Shown piece by piece: positions 45,746 to 58,415 of a stretch of DNA of 64,000 bases. Position numbers and translations under genes: made by a program. The notes under the pieces were generated by a model. The model made no database searches and was not told the DNA's origin. It worked only from the letters and a program-made list of their open reading frames with translations. The DNA is from Onchidella celtica (Eukaryota > Mollusca > Gastropoda > Systellommatophora > Onchidiidae). The stretch lies in NCBI GenBank assembly GCA_963931925.1, contig OZ007570.1, forward strand, positions 45,185,691-45,249,690, in the 5' to 3' direction. The number at the start of each line of letters is the position of its first letter. The first letter of the stretch is position 1.

Positions 45746-46910
45746 GCTCTGGGGGCTTTCAGAAGCTGGGGGGAGGGGGAGAGAAAAAGTGATCCAGACT
45801 TTCTAAAAATAGTCGGATTTACATATCTAGCAGTGGCCGCCTGGGGCCCCGCGCGAAGCCTCGGACATTTTTTATCCTCTATCGTATTTGTCCCCAATGC
45901 ATATTCGAGGAAAGCTGCTGGATAAGAAAAAAGATTAAGTGCATAAAAAATGAAAAATGCATTGCTTTATTGGATTGAAAACATTTGTTCCGTGTATTTA
46001 TGAGTGTTGTGTATCACCGTGAGCAGTAATTTGGGAAAATGGGAGAAAAGACTACATTCGGTTCTGCGGGAACTTGAGCTATATCGGCTGCGATCGTGCT
46101 AAAGTTGTGGTTTAGTTTCATACCCACCTCAAACACCGTTTTTTACTTAGGGAGGAAGATCCCCCTGATTGTGTGACATGCAGTTAGCCAACTGTCAATA
46201 AACCGTATTTTAACTGAATGTGTATACTTCATGCATATCCGAAGAAAGAACTATGCCTGCGGATCCACGAAAGAGTTATTTTCTGACTTGGATCCTCAAA
46301 GCGTCCTGCTGTCCTTTCTGAGAGAGGCTAAGCTCTACAATTTGATTTAAAAACTTTTATACTCGTTTACAATTTTTTTTTTTTTATAGATCTATCCAAA
46401 ACAAGTTTTTTTTTTTTTTTTTAGAATTTTACCAATATGTCAGAATTATATGAATGAATTTAATTCTATGTTAAACCTGAGAGCTCTGAATGCAGAGTAT
46501 ATATAAAGAAAGTGTACCTAGGTAGACCGCGAGGGCCGCAAAGTGGCCGTTATCGTGCCGACGCGCTGTAAAATCCAAACTCAGACTCATGTTCCTACTT
46601 AAATACTCATATATCGACTCTGCAATACGCCTGTGTCTTGCATGTGTGCGCATCTCCATTCATTCGCTTACATTAAAAAAGAAATATTGCGAGACTGCGG
46701 CGCGATTGCAACGCAACAGAGTCGCGTGTTCGAGGCTAGCCTTGGAAGGAGGCGAAATTTTAATGATTACTGAAAATAATAAGACACCCCCCCCCCCCCC
46801 AACCCGGGAGAAATTGACCGTTTCTTTTTGAGTGCAATTAATGAAGAAATTTAGTTTCATAAATTGTATCAATAAAATGCCACTGCAAAAATATGCGAGT
46901 GGAAAAATTA
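45746..46910. other. Unique sequence with homopolymers
   Basis: T12 near 46374-46385, T16 near 46407-46422 and C14 at 46787-46800. No gene was recognised. Confidence 0.35.
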
Positions 46911-47233
46911 TTAGATGACAGTTGAAAATAAGTATAAATTGAGGAAACCTGGGATGACAAGGGGAGGAACGTGACTTGTCACTTTAAGAACCACAGGCGT
47001 GACTTTTGTTAATGGTGAAAAACTTGTTAGATGACAATTCAGAATGGGAGAAGAATGGAGGGAAAACCTGGGATCGGAAGGTGAGGGATCCGATGTGGCC
47101 TGGGACTTTGAGAGCCACAGGCCGCCGGACAAATTATTTGTTGACACTTCAGAATGGCAGAAGAATTTGATGAAACCCGGGATCGCAAGGGCAGGAATGT
47201 GGCCGGGGACTTTGAGAATCACTGGCCTCGTGT
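46911..47233. repeat. Diverged minisatellite, about 105-120 bp units, 3 copies
   Basis: TTAGATGACAGTTGAAAAT, TTAGATGACAATTCAGAATG and TTGACACTTCAGAATGGCAG each start a unit containing (A)AACC(T/C)GGGAT and (G/C)ACTTT(G/A)AGA(A/G)(C/T)CAC. The copies differ at many sites. Confidence 0.75.
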
Positions 47234-47600
47234 GTGGAGTGATTAGGCTATTGTGTGCTACTAAGAGTGAACCTGATGTCCTTCAAATTTCCCCCGAAAG
47301 TATCGATCACTCGTACTGAAGGAACAACACGAGATCGTCGTAGCATCCAGGGTCTTTTAAGATCTGATATCACATATCTCTTGGTTTCTACAACTTTTTG
47401 CATCTTTGCCACCTTCGCCGTGACGTGTCAATCACGAGTATTCTCCCCTTCCACCGCGCCGTGTTATCTACGTTATCTCCCCCTTTCTATGTTGTTTGTA
47501 ATTATCTACAGTTTCTTGTGACCTTTCATCTGTTTTTGTCTCTTGTTTGTAATTACATATTGTGTATTATGTTGAGATGAGTTATTTAAAATGCCCAGTC
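47234..47600. other. Unique sequence, nothing recognised
   Basis: No shared repeat or motif was recognised before the compound microsatellite. Confidence 0.3.
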
Positions 47601-47934
<334 letters not shown>

Positions 47935-47935
47935 G

Positions 47936-48929
47936 TGTTGTCGCACTGAAAGACACCCTGAAAGCAAGTTCACTGAGTACAATGTATTTGCTAGAGATAT
48001 TCCTATCAAATCGTTGTAAGCGAAAAACGTTACGTGCATCACGTAGCCAGTTCTGCTAGGTAAATGATTTCGACTTAATTACAGGAAAATTCCATCAATA
48101 TACTTTCTAGTTTTTACAGACATAAATTATTTTCCTTATAGATGTTTCAACAAAAATAACAACAGAAACGAAAAACAAAATCGTTAAATTTTTCGAATTG
48201 AACATTTTCTTTTTTCCAAAAACGGACATTTTGAAATTCGAGAGAGCACCAAAGGCAAGGCAAGATTAGCTCCCTCTAATGAAGTTTTTTTCTGTTTTTG
48301 TTTTTTCATATGACGTGAAATTTGATATGAGTTGTTTTTTCGAAGAAGATGAAGAAAGAAAGAAGAAAACAGGGCATTAAATTTTTCATTAGCAGTCTGT
48401 GCTGGTTGTTTATCATTTTTATTTATTTGTTTATTTATTCATGTAGTCATTCATGTATTCATTCATGTATTCATTCATGTATTCATTCATGTATTTATTA
48501 TTTTCACCGCCTTTGAGCGTCATTCTGTTTTATAAAATTGTCATTTTTATCACAATGTTGGTGTAAAATTAGTCCAAATATTCGCTGTGTTTAAGCAACG
48601 GTTTCTTTCCATTTGAGCCTCTTACAGCGGTATTTTCTTGGTGTATGTATGAAAGCCGATTTAAATACTAGTAATTTTTATCATATTGTTGTTTCTCTTA
48701 TATGTGGTGTGTATGTAGTACAAATCCTGCTTGGGATGCGTAAATACTTGTAACTACAGCCTTTTTAATTTAATTGGCGAAAAAAACAAAACAACAACAA
48801 CTTAAATAAGACCAAACTTAAAAAAAAATTTATTACCAGAATTAAAAAGCGTACGTGCCAACCCCCCCTCCCCAACATTCGCGTACACTGGAGGCAAACC
48901 CCTCCCGCCCTCCCTCCTCGGAACAACAC
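47936..48929. other. Unique sequence with a 12-bp repeat
   Basis: ATTCATGTATTC is repeated about five times at 48437-48498. The rest is AT-rich with no gene. Confidence 0.5.
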
Positions 48930-49136
48930 ATGACGACCTAAGTTCTTGTTTATTCCAACTCCACTTTTTGCACAACTTAGAAATTCGACGCTTAACTTTT
49001 GGGGCTTTAGTATTATGATTAATAGTTAAAATAAATGGGAACTGTGAGACAGCTTGAAAATTGCCACAACACATTTTAAACAGAATGATGTCAAAGTGTA
49101 CATTTGTTACACCCTTCGTACATTTGTTACACCCTT
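48930..49136 (+). repeat. Dispersed repeat D, copy 2
   Basis: Partner of 28022-28208. The 3' part GTACATTTGTTACACCCTTC is itself duplicated immediately (49098 and 49118). Confidence 0.7.
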
Positions 49137-49438
49137 CTCTTCATACTAAAAGATCTCCGGGTTTTCAGAAAGTATTGATAGAACAAATAAGAATTAAGTT
49201 CGCGAGACGTACTCTGTGGATGGTCCCTCGTTCCTGCACATGTCGATGGTTCGTGAAAGTGTTTTTGTTGTTGTTGTTGTTGTTGATGATGATGATGATG
49301 GTGATGATGATCCGGGTGATCATGACGCACGGCGGCTTGTCTGATCTATTGATTGTACAAACTCTGGTGATATTAAAGTGTTTATGCCGTGGGCGCTGAT
49401 TGGCCCAGTTTGTCAGAGCATACTTCGATCTGAGGTGA
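49137..49438. other. Trinucleotide patch in unique sequence
   Basis: (GTT)n then (GAT)n at about 49264-49310. These translate as runs of N/H/Q/I and are artefacts. Confidence 0.7.
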
Positions 49439-49737
49439 ACTAGAGGCTCGAGAACTCGGGCCAGACTATTCGAGACTATACAACCGTCTCGGAATATTCC
49501 ATATTGATACAGTTCTACTTTCTGTACACTATTCGGTATCATTAAAAAGTCTGGTTTTTGTCGTTGAATGGCGAATATTTGCAGCTTAAAAAATCGGAGA
49601 TTATCTAGAGGTTTGAGAACTCAGGTCAGACTATACAGTTTTCTTGGAATATTCCACGCTTATACAGTTCTGGTTTCTGAACACTCTTCGGTATCATTAC
49701 TGTTTTTTGTTGTTGAATGGTCAATAAGCAGCTTAGT
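49439..49737. repeat. Tandem duplication, about 165 bp period
   Basis: CTAGAGGCTCGAGAACTCGG and CTAGAGGTTTGAGAACTCAG start two copies. Both contain GGAATATTCCA, TACAGTTCT, TTCGGTATCATTA and TTGTTGAATGG or TCGTTGAATGG. Confidence 0.85.
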
Positions 49738-50006
49738 TGATACAGTTCCTGCCAGTTGTTCATAATCATGACAGCTCCAACTCTGTGAGGTTTTCATGAA
49801 GTGGGGCACAGGAGAAGAACATGGAAAATAACATACGGCTTCTCATAATCAACAAATTGTACATTTAACAAAGGACATCATGTGTGAATGTCTATATTTG
49901 AATATTATTTGAATTGAGTAAGTTACCCATGAGCTGCCCAGAGCGGCCTGCAGGAATTAATTAGTTAACAACAAAAAAAATGAGGTTATCTATGGGTTTG
50001 ATCGTT

Positions 50007-50310
50007 GGCTGGAAACGCACTGAGTCCAGTTCTGGGTTTGTCTCAGACTTGAACTTCTTTTGAATCAACCAACGGCACAGACATCTCTCAGTCTTAGAAG
50101 TGTTCGAGGTCCCGTTGAACGCTATAGACCACATATCGTTGGCTGGAAACGCACTGAGTCCAGGTCTGGGTTTGTCTCAGACTTGAACTTCTTTTGAATC
50201 AACCAACGGCACAGACATCTCTCAGTCTTAGAAGTGTTCGAGGTCCCGTTGAACGCTATTCTCACACTGAAAGTCAGACAAAACAGTCTTGACTCAGTGC
50301 ACTACCAGCC
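50007..50310 (+). mobile_element. MITE M1, copy with recent internal tandem duplication
   Basis: The termini GGCTGGAAACGCACTGAGTC and GACTCAGTGCACTACCAGCC are inverted. A 125-bp segment at 50001-50125 is repeated at 50135-50259 with only one difference noticed (CCAGTTCTGG versus CCAGGTCTGG). The duplication therefore includes the left terminus and is recent. Confidence 0.75.
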
Positions 50311-50787
50311 TTAAGCTGAGATAAGTTGATGGAAAATTCAAAACTTGTGCTACCTTAAAATTTTCTTAACCCTCTAGTCTAGTTTCCAGACACAAAGTGC
50401 CTGATCCCAAAATTTAGAAACCTACAAACTTCATCTAAAATGAATGAAAAGAAAGAAAGAAAGAATGAATGAATGAAGGAAAGGCCAAATCAAGTGAAAT
50501 AATTCACTGAGAAATTAGAAACTGTCAAAAATAATGAGCCTTTAGGCACCTGGTGAAATATTCCAACATATGATATCCTGGGCATTAGAGGGTCTGAGCT
50601 CAGTGTAATATTAGCGGTCGTCGCAGAGTTAATGTTTTCTTTAATTTTGAGCTACAGATTTGACAGTTACAAAAGAAGAAATGATTACAGCTTTCGTTTT
50701 GTGGACGATGCTGGTAGGAGCACCAAAAGTCCGCACATTCTAGGCCTAACTGGCTTTGGGTCCACTGTCGGACATGACGCTGGAGAT
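50311..50787. other. Unique sequence, nothing recognised
   Basis: A (GAAT/GAAA)n patch near 50447-50482. No gene was recognised. Confidence 0.35.
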
Positions 50788-50792
50788 AGACC

Positions 50793-51983
50793 TGCCACAA
50801 ATCCCAGACTGGGAGATGTAATAATTTATGACAGGACAACAATCACGAACAAACAAGTTTAACACTTAACAGAACAACCCATCAGACTCACACATTTATT
50901 TAAACATAATCATTCAGATAATAGCGCAATTACATACATTATATTATTGAAATTAACTGCCGTACAACGGCCTTATTCTCACATGCACTCTTCCTCGGAT
51001 CCACAACCCGGTAGTTACTTCCTAAAGGCACTTCGGCCTCAGCCTCTCCCCTCAGGGTCTTAATAGCACATTGATAATTCACTGGCACCGCAGTCTCTCA
51101 ATATCACCTTCCTATTGTCATACACCTTAGCATTCCACTAGCACCTCCGCAGGGCAATAACACATTATCATTTCAATAGCCCATCAACATGGCAATAGTA
51201 CATTATCAGTTCACTAGCCCCTCAACATGGCAATAGTACATTATCACATTCACGCTCATATCTACGTCCCTGTCCGTGGCCTGACTGCCACGACTTTATG
51301 TGCCTCTACTGTCCTGCACCGACAGCCTCACTTCTGGCCTATGTGTGGCCTCCGGCCCTATGCTGGCCTATCCCCTGTGCTCATCGAGGTGGCTCTTCGG
51401 CCCGTCCCCGACACCTACAAGAATAACATTACATTGGTATAATACCCTACCATTTCTATTCACTCCACCTCTCCTTACAACCCATGAAGCGTACACACAA
51501 TAGTTCACCTTTCACTCACCAAACATCTTACGGTAACACACCTCCATCGGAGTACACACTACTCACTCGCGCTACAAATCCATGAACTCAACTTTCATCT
51601 ATCGCTCACGGCGCACATTGCTATATCCAATATCAAGGACTTCCACATTCCTCACATATACTTATTTACATCATGGTAATAGACGAATATAATATAATAC
51701 ATCAATCATAATTATCAATCAACGTTCTACCTACCAGTCATCACTGGAAAAACACTCTCATCCGTCTTCCGACTGCTCCCCTTATGTTCGCCCGCTGGGC
51801 TCTTACTAGCGTCCGTTCAGTATGACCTTCTAACTTGCAGTGATAGTAATACAGCGCTTTCGCCTCATTCAGACCCCCCACTACTCACAACATGCACGCT
51901 TAACTTACTTGTCTACGTGCGTTAATTTTACTCTCCTCCTTTCCCCCCGTAATTATTAACTATCGTTCACTCCACTCGTGACA
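50793..51983 (-). mobile_element. Solo LTR, family L1, copy 2 (5-bp target duplication)
   Basis: 1191 bp on the minus strand, starting TGTCACGAGTGGAGTGAACG and ending TCCCAGTCTGGGATTTGTGGCA. It is flanked by AGACC on both sides (50788-50792 and 51984-51988). It shares with the 32592 copy the start, TAATGTTATTCTT(A/G)TAGGTG followed by CGGGG(T/A)CGGGC, the phrase GTCGTGGCAGTC(T/A)GGCCAC, and the polyadenylation region AATAAATGTGTGAGTCTG (AATAAA at 50895-50900). Internal tandem words GGCAATAGTACATTATCA are longer than in copy 1. No gag/pol sequence flanks it. Confidence 0.93.
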
Positions 51984-51988
51984 AGACC

Positions 51989-53611
51989 CATGTATTGTCT
52001 GTTTCCTCCAAGAAAAGATCTTTTGCGTGGAGTGTGGTATGGCATTCAGGTTGTTATATTTACGTGTATTATGTTAATGGTTCGGCCTGTAAATATTGAG
52101 AGCCAAAACCCATCGCATTACAATAATACACAAAATAGTTAAGTGGTTTGGACTTTTCGGCTAACTTCGCCATGATATGAACATTGTAGCCTACACTATG
52201 GCTTATAAAGCTTCCGAATTGGAACTGTTTCAGTACATATTATTTTAAGACAAAATTTGTATCTGTAAATGAAATAAAAGCCACACTTTGGTAATGGAGA
52301 ATATAATTGGCAGTAAATTCCTCGGTACGGGGATACCTGTGTGAACTCCTCCGCCTTGGGCATATTCGTAATTGGTGGTAGTGGCCGCTTAATTAAAACT
52401 GAAAATAGCTATTTTATGTTTTGTGAATGATTTGATGTTCTTTCAGATCTGAAAGTCCAAAGGAAGATTGAATACGACTGTACATTCTGAGGGAGAAAAA
52501 CATTTTAACAGCACAACTTGATTTATATTTTATTTTTGTTTGTTCAATATGCAGATGCGCCTCCTCGTGTCAGTAAAGGCAGTATATATTCGTAAATCCT
52601 AATTAATTTTAGGAAATGAACTTTTTAAGAAGAAAATATCCTCCATTTCCCTCTATTTTTCTTAGTCTTTTTGTTCTGTTTATTCGTTGATCATCCTTTC
52701 TTTAGTTCTGTCTCTATTCCAATTAAATATCTAAGGCTTGAGCAGTGTGTTGCAAAGCCGTTAACTGAATGTTTCGTCTCGTCAGATCTGTGGCAATTAT
52801 CTCCTGTGTGGACACCATGCCAAGCCATAAAATCCCCCACACAACTTGACTCGCTCTAGCTACCGGCTTTTCAACTGGTGCCAGGTCTGAGATGGTGTAA
52901 AAAATGGAAATGTTTTCAGTTTAAGTGCTCGTCAATGCCAAACGGAGCTCTTGCATCTTTAAGCGAGATGTTGGCATAAGTCCCGACCACCACGTACTCC
53001 CGTCTCCTGTACATTATTTTTTTTCTTCTATGTGTGGGCGTGTGTGTGAGTGTCTGTGTGTGTGTGCGCGCGCGCGTGTCTGTGCGTGTGTGTCTCTCTT
53101 CGTCTCTTCTTTCTCCCTCTGTCTGTCTGTTTCTCCTTTTTATCCCATTGTCGAGTCTCTCCGAGTGTCTCTGCCTGTCTCTCTCTTTCTCTCCCCCCCC
53201 CCCCCTTTTTCTTTCTCTGCCGCCTGTTAGTTTCTTATCAAGCAAGCACTAATGTAACCCCACACGTTGCTGCGCATTTTTTTGTTTTCAATTTGTAATT
53301 TGCATCTGACGTCGAACGTTACAGTGACAATGTAACATTTGTTTGGGTGAATTATTAAAAATAACTGAGGTTCATGTCAGTATGAAGTGAATTTGTTCGA
53401 ACATTTTTTGGGGGCATGGGGTGGAGATTAAAAGTACTCACTCTCTATCCATCCTATTAGTCTAAGAACCCACTTACAGAGACAGATAAATCGCTAAGAG
53501 AGAGAGAGCGAGAGGTGGGGCAGGGCACAGAATAGAGTCAGAAAAAAGAAAAAAAATGCTTGTCAAGAAAGACAGTCATAGAGAGACAGAGAGATGGAAG
53601 AGAAAGGGAGC

Positions 53612-53645
<34 letters not shown>

Positions 53646-54249
53646 AACGGGTACAAAAGAAAGTCATACACACACACACACACAGACACACTAAAAAATA
53701 GGAAGACAATCACTTTTACATTTGCTGTCATCATGCATGCTCAAGGTAACCGCTCTCTCACGACTATCCTTAGTGTTAGAAACACGAAAAGGGAGCCTCT
53801 TTGTTGTCTCAGCTTCGGCTGTTTGGCCTTAATGAGACTATAACAGTGCCACAGTCCACAGGCTCAACCTTGGTCTTGCCAAATCATTGTCACTTCTTCG
53901 TGACGCCACGCAACTCTGCGCGAGACCACTGACAGCGGCTTTCATGGAAGAGAACAACTCACGAACAGGTTTCCGCATGGATTGGCAACTTTGAGAGACG
54001 TAATAATTATGCCCTTTACATGTAAAAGAGATTACTTTTTTATTCATTTCTTTAGAAGAGTAAAGGAAAGTTCGAAAATTTTAAGACCGTTTTTAAAATA
54101 GTGCATACTTGGAGTCACAACGACAAAAAATACAGATGGCCTTGGTGAAGATTGTACAAGGCTGCCGTGTTTCGGAGAAGACTGTATAATTATGTTATTC
54201 TGCGTCAAATCCACACTATTGCATCACTGTACAGAACAAGTAAAAAACG
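51989..54249. other. Unique sequence with microsatellites
   Basis: GT/GC then CT-rich low complexity at about 53034-53215 with a poly-C run near 53193-53205; GA at about 53616-53645; and (CA)n at about 53667-53692. The frames over these are artefacts. No gene was recognised. Confidence 0.45.
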
Positions 54250-54490
54250 AAATTTCTGGCCATACTTCTCAGTTCTGCTCGACGAAAATGCGTCTCTTTA
54301 TTTACGGTGCCAAAAAAAAAAAAAAAAATGTAAATAAATAATAATAGAGATTGAATTTTGTCCAAATTGGACGTGTCCACGAAATTAATCGCCCAGAAAA
54401 TTAAGGCAGCACAAACAGTTCCATAATTTTTGGTATCGTATTCAATAAGTTTTAACTGCTTACATATTCACCCTCTAGCTCCAGTGTGAT
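54250..54490 (-). mobile_element. Helitron-like family W, copy 2 (fragment)
   Basis: The interior matches 31995-32225: GACGAAAATGCGTCTCTTTA, ATTTTGTCCAAATTGGACGT, GTTTTAACTGCTTACATATT and CACCCTCTAGCTC. No CTAG/hairpin end was seen on the low-coordinate side, so the copy is incomplete. Confidence 0.55.
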
Positions 54491-54535
54491 GAAATATGCG
54501 ATGTTTTTCTGTCTGGGTTACACGTGTAACTTTGT

Positions 54536-54660
54536 ACGTCTAGTAAAGTTTCTTTCTGTCACCACATACTGGAAATTGAAGAAAGACTAATACCAGGCAC
54601 GGCGTGAAATATTGTAAACTGTAACATTTTGTTTTTTGGTCTGTTGGGGCTTTTTTTTCA
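54536..54660 (+). repeat. Dispersed repeat G, copy 2
   Basis: Partner of 42597-42715, sharing CTGGAAATTGAAGAAAGACT and GTAACATTTTGTTTTTTGGT. Confidence 0.55.
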
Positions 54661-55142
54661 TGGCGCGTGAAAATGTATGACATACTTTCACTGTTGGCGT
54701 GTGTGTTCTGTTCGCAAATAAAACAAGTGGTCGGAACTACAGATCATCCTGTGCACACATTCAAGGCCATGTTCACGAATGTTCATGAATGCTGTGCTCA
54801 GTTTCACACCTTCTGTGATGTTCCGTCGCCCACATTTCACGGTTTCAGTTTGACCTTCTTTGAATGGGGCTGTACATTTCGTTTCGGGCTTAATACAGGA
54901 CTTTAAATGAAATCCTATTGCTTAAAGGATCAGTGGTTTTGATCTGAAGCGAATTCTCATACTTTCATAGTGGACTGAGTCGTAGCGAGTATGTCTACAA
55001 CTTTGAGCGATTCAGGGCACTGTTTGCCTAGGGGCGCACAAGCTGATTTAGCATTGCTGTCTATTTAGATGGTAACCTCACAATATTGAATGTCAGCAGA
55101 ATATTATATTTATAGAGAGACACTTCCGCCAAATCGCGAAAC
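54661..55142. other. Unique sequence, nothing recognised
   Basis: The frame at 54667-54906 has no motif. No shared repeat was noticed. Confidence 0.3.
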
Positions 55143-55144
55143 TA

Positions 55145-55291
55145 GGTCGCTGCGGTAAACAAGAATTGAAAGAGACCGCCTTCATCTGTTTGCTGTGGTT
55201 TGTTCATATTTTTTGGGCTGATTTAGAGCCGTTTAAAAGCTCTTACGCCCCGTGGAAATGCACAAAACGGGTATTGTTTACCGCAGCGACC
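55145..55291. mobile_element. 147-bp MITE with perfect inverted ends and TA duplication
   Basis: The left end GGTCGCTGCGGTAAACAA is the exact inverse of the right end TTGTTTACCGCAGCGACC (18 bp). TA dinucleotides flank both ends (55143-55144 and 55292-55293), the duplication expected of Tc1/mariner-type transposition. The 111-bp interior has no coding potential. The intact termini suggest recent mobility. Confidence 0.85.
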
Positions 55292-55293
55292 TA

Positions 55294-56221
55294 CTTTCCG
55301 CTCCATGCTAACAATGGTTTCGCGGAGCCTCCGTGTCTCTCAGTGCAAATCGACCAATAGTGAAACTCCTCTATGGATATATACTCTCTGGTATCAGTGA
55401 GATCTTGCACACCAAAAAGGAAAAAAAACACGATTTTTTTAAAACGGAAACTGAATGTAGTGACGTCATCATCCAACTAGTCAGCCGATCAAATTCGGCT
55501 ATCTACTCCATACTTATACTGTAATGAGCGCAGCGCAACCGTGTCTCACTTATACGATATTTAGCAGCGCCACTGAAATTGCGAAAAACTGCCTGTGCAA
55601 GTGAAACCAACAATCTTCATTGATATTGGCCCTTATATTTTCTGTGATGTCATCAGATGTAATTTTTCCATGCTCCGCCACTCAGGACGACAGGTATAAC
55701 ATGAAAACTAGTAGTCGTCACTCGCGTGGATATTTGGTCCCAGTTTGGCGTTTCTGTTCCAGCCCTGGGCCTGTTTTTCTGTTCTGTCATAGCAGCAATG
55801 TTTGGCAAACACTTGCCAAAGACAACACAAGGTGTCGGGATGGCAAACAAAAAGCTAAACCCACAGTTGGAGACAAAACAAGGGCACCTGGTACTTCATT
55901 TGGGAGCCCTTAACACTTCAAGTTCGGTGGACTCCTCTTACGCAGAAATTAAAATAATGGCAAATCACCAAATTTACACAGCAAAATCCGTTTATTGCAT
56001 GTAAATTGGAACTGACAAGTTGTACATACAAAGAACGATTGAGTGAGTCATTTATCAGAAGTACATACTTGCATTCGTGTTAATACACGCAAGTTAAACT
56101 CCCAAGTAAATACACCCTAGTCTCCTCTAATGGGTTTTTTGGTAGTGGAAGTGGTAGTTTTATGACATCTTTTTAAATTTTTAAATGTTGTTCAATAAAA
56201 GAAAATGATTTTTTCATTAGT
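55294..56221. other. Unique sequence, nothing recognised
   Basis: Frames at 55620-55913 and 55726-56004 overlap each other and carry no recognised motif. Confidence 0.3.
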
Positions 56222-56282
56222 ACAGAGGGGACCCGGGGCAATTGCCCAATTTGTCTGCCCATAAGTCCGGCCCCGACAGTGC
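56222..56282 (-). mobile_element. hAT-like terminal fragment
   Basis: The minus strand reads CACTGTCGGGGCCGGACTTA, then GGGCAATTGCCCCGGG. Such CA(N)TG-start, GGGCAATTGCCC-containing ends are typical of nonautonomous hAT elements. The other end was not found. Confidence 0.35.
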
Positions 56283-58415
56283 CAATATTTGGAGTCGTTG
56301 GTTATAAGAATAAGAAACTGTGGATTGTAAAGAGGCTGAAAACTGGGTAAACGTGTTATTCCTAAATGGAACCTGGCTGAGTAGTTAGTCATCGAAGATC
56401 GACATGAAATCTCGGGCTGTAGTGGCAAACAGATGAATAATAAATGACGGGCTCATACAATGGGTGAGGCTGAGAAGCTAGTCGGATAATGATATGCTAC
56501 GGCTAGTTAGCTGGCGCGACAGTTCAAGGTACCGGGGGGCTCAGTGTTGGTAATGCTCAACCGCTATTATTGTGTCCAGTGCGGCTTCAGGCCTATTCAT
56601 GTTTTAAGACACTCGGTTTTTCTGCGTATTCTGTGTGTTAATTTATCATTTACGTAGTTGGCGGCTCAGCGTAAGTTTGGGATATGGGCCGTAACATGGA
56701 AGTTTTAATACGGTTTTACAATGTATAGGGCCTGCATACCGAAAGTTAGGACGGGCCGCTATTTGTCTGTTTTCTTAAGGGGGGGGGGGGGGGCGTCCTG
56801 AGAGTGATATTCTAAACAACACAGAGTAGGCAATTTTAACTTCCATATTTGAATTCAGCATGTCCAAATTAGGGGAGAAAAGTAAAAAAAATAATACCTG
56901 GACTTATTGGTTGGCATGGTAATGCCGCCATCTTGAATTTTGCCTCCATGTAAACAGCTATTTTTAAAACCTAAAGGTCCGTAATTTTTCAACAAATGAT
57001 CTTGAAAGTTAGTATGCTTATATTTCAATACATAATAAAGATATTTTAGTATTTTAATTTGGATATCTTTGATAGATATTTTTCTAAGAAAGTCTGAAAA
57101 TTGTATATAGCGCATATGCATTTTTCTTGATTTTTCACCACAAAAAATGATAGATTTCTCATAAACTATAAAAGACGCTCAAACGTGGATACTAATCTTT
57201 TTAGTACACAATATAAAGATGCTATAGTGCAATTTTCACCGAAATCCAACAAAATATAAAACAGTAGTTAGGAAATTAACGTGAAAAAAGTAAGTTTTGA
57301 GAAAAACGCGTTTGAAAATTGGCAAAGGTTTTTTGGCTGAAAAAAGTGTCTGAATGTTTACCAAATGTCCCAATACATTCCTGGCCGTTCTGGATCATTC
57401 ATACAAGTGGGCGATTCCAATATAAGGGTCCCCATACCACAAATTAGCCAGAAATGGCGTTTCATTGTGTCTTGAACTGGCAATTATAGCGTACTTTCTT
57501 CGATTGGAAGCGAATATTTTACTCGACCCTCTCCCGTGAAAAAAATGTTTTTTTTTTTTTTTTATGGAAAAAAGCTTAGCTAGGTGAAATGAGTATCAAA
57601 AACTTAAAAGTTAAATAGAAATGGTTGAACCTTCCGAAAATCGACAAAAGCCAGAATCAATATTTTGAACCCAAAACTCGATTTCAGGATTTTTTTCGTG
57701 ACTCTATCTGACCTAACAGTGCTGAGGGAGAGAGAGAGAAAGAGAGAGTGAGAAGAGAGCGAGAAAGAGAGACAGAGAGAAAGAGAGAGAGAGAGAGAGA
57801 GAGCAAGCAGCCCACCAGCCAGACACACAGAGACAGTTGGTGAGTTAGATCTAGTTATTGCTTTGAAAGATATTGATAATCCGAGAAGATGAATTCTAAT
57901 TAGGCTTAGTTTGATGTACTGATTTGGTCCCAATACATAATTATGTAAACCCAAATACATCAAGAATGAGAATTCATGCAATCCTTGTGGTTTGATCAGC
58001 TGAGTCTTGCCAGTTGTCTATCTATTGCCTCCCACCCTGAGAGAGACCAGAGCTCTTTGATAACGGCTATTGCTCTTATTGTCTTTAAAAAGATAATAAA
58101 CCCCTTGGCTTTACCAAGTGTCAATTCTGCAGATCTTAACATGCTAATAATTGCTATCCAGTCGCGTTTATGAGACTTCTTAATGTGCAATTATCCTACA
58201 ATATTATTATTGTGAAGTATCTGGAACAAGAGGCTTATTTTTCTATTTTCAGATTCCTCGAGGGACATACACGTTGCCTTGGAGACCAGGCAATATTGGG
58301 GTCAGTGCCCCCTCAAATGTAGGTCAAGTCATGTCATCTGACCAGAACTGGATATTATGATGTTAATAGGTGAGTTTTTTAGACAGAAAAACTGTTGCCT
58401 GTTAAGATGTTACAG
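56283..58415. other. Unique sequence with homopolymers and a GA tract
   Basis: G15 at 56779-56793, T17 near 57547-57563, and GA-rich sequence at 57726-57804. A possible exon-like segment near 58254-58320 is discussed in the findings. No gene was recognised. Confidence 0.35.
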
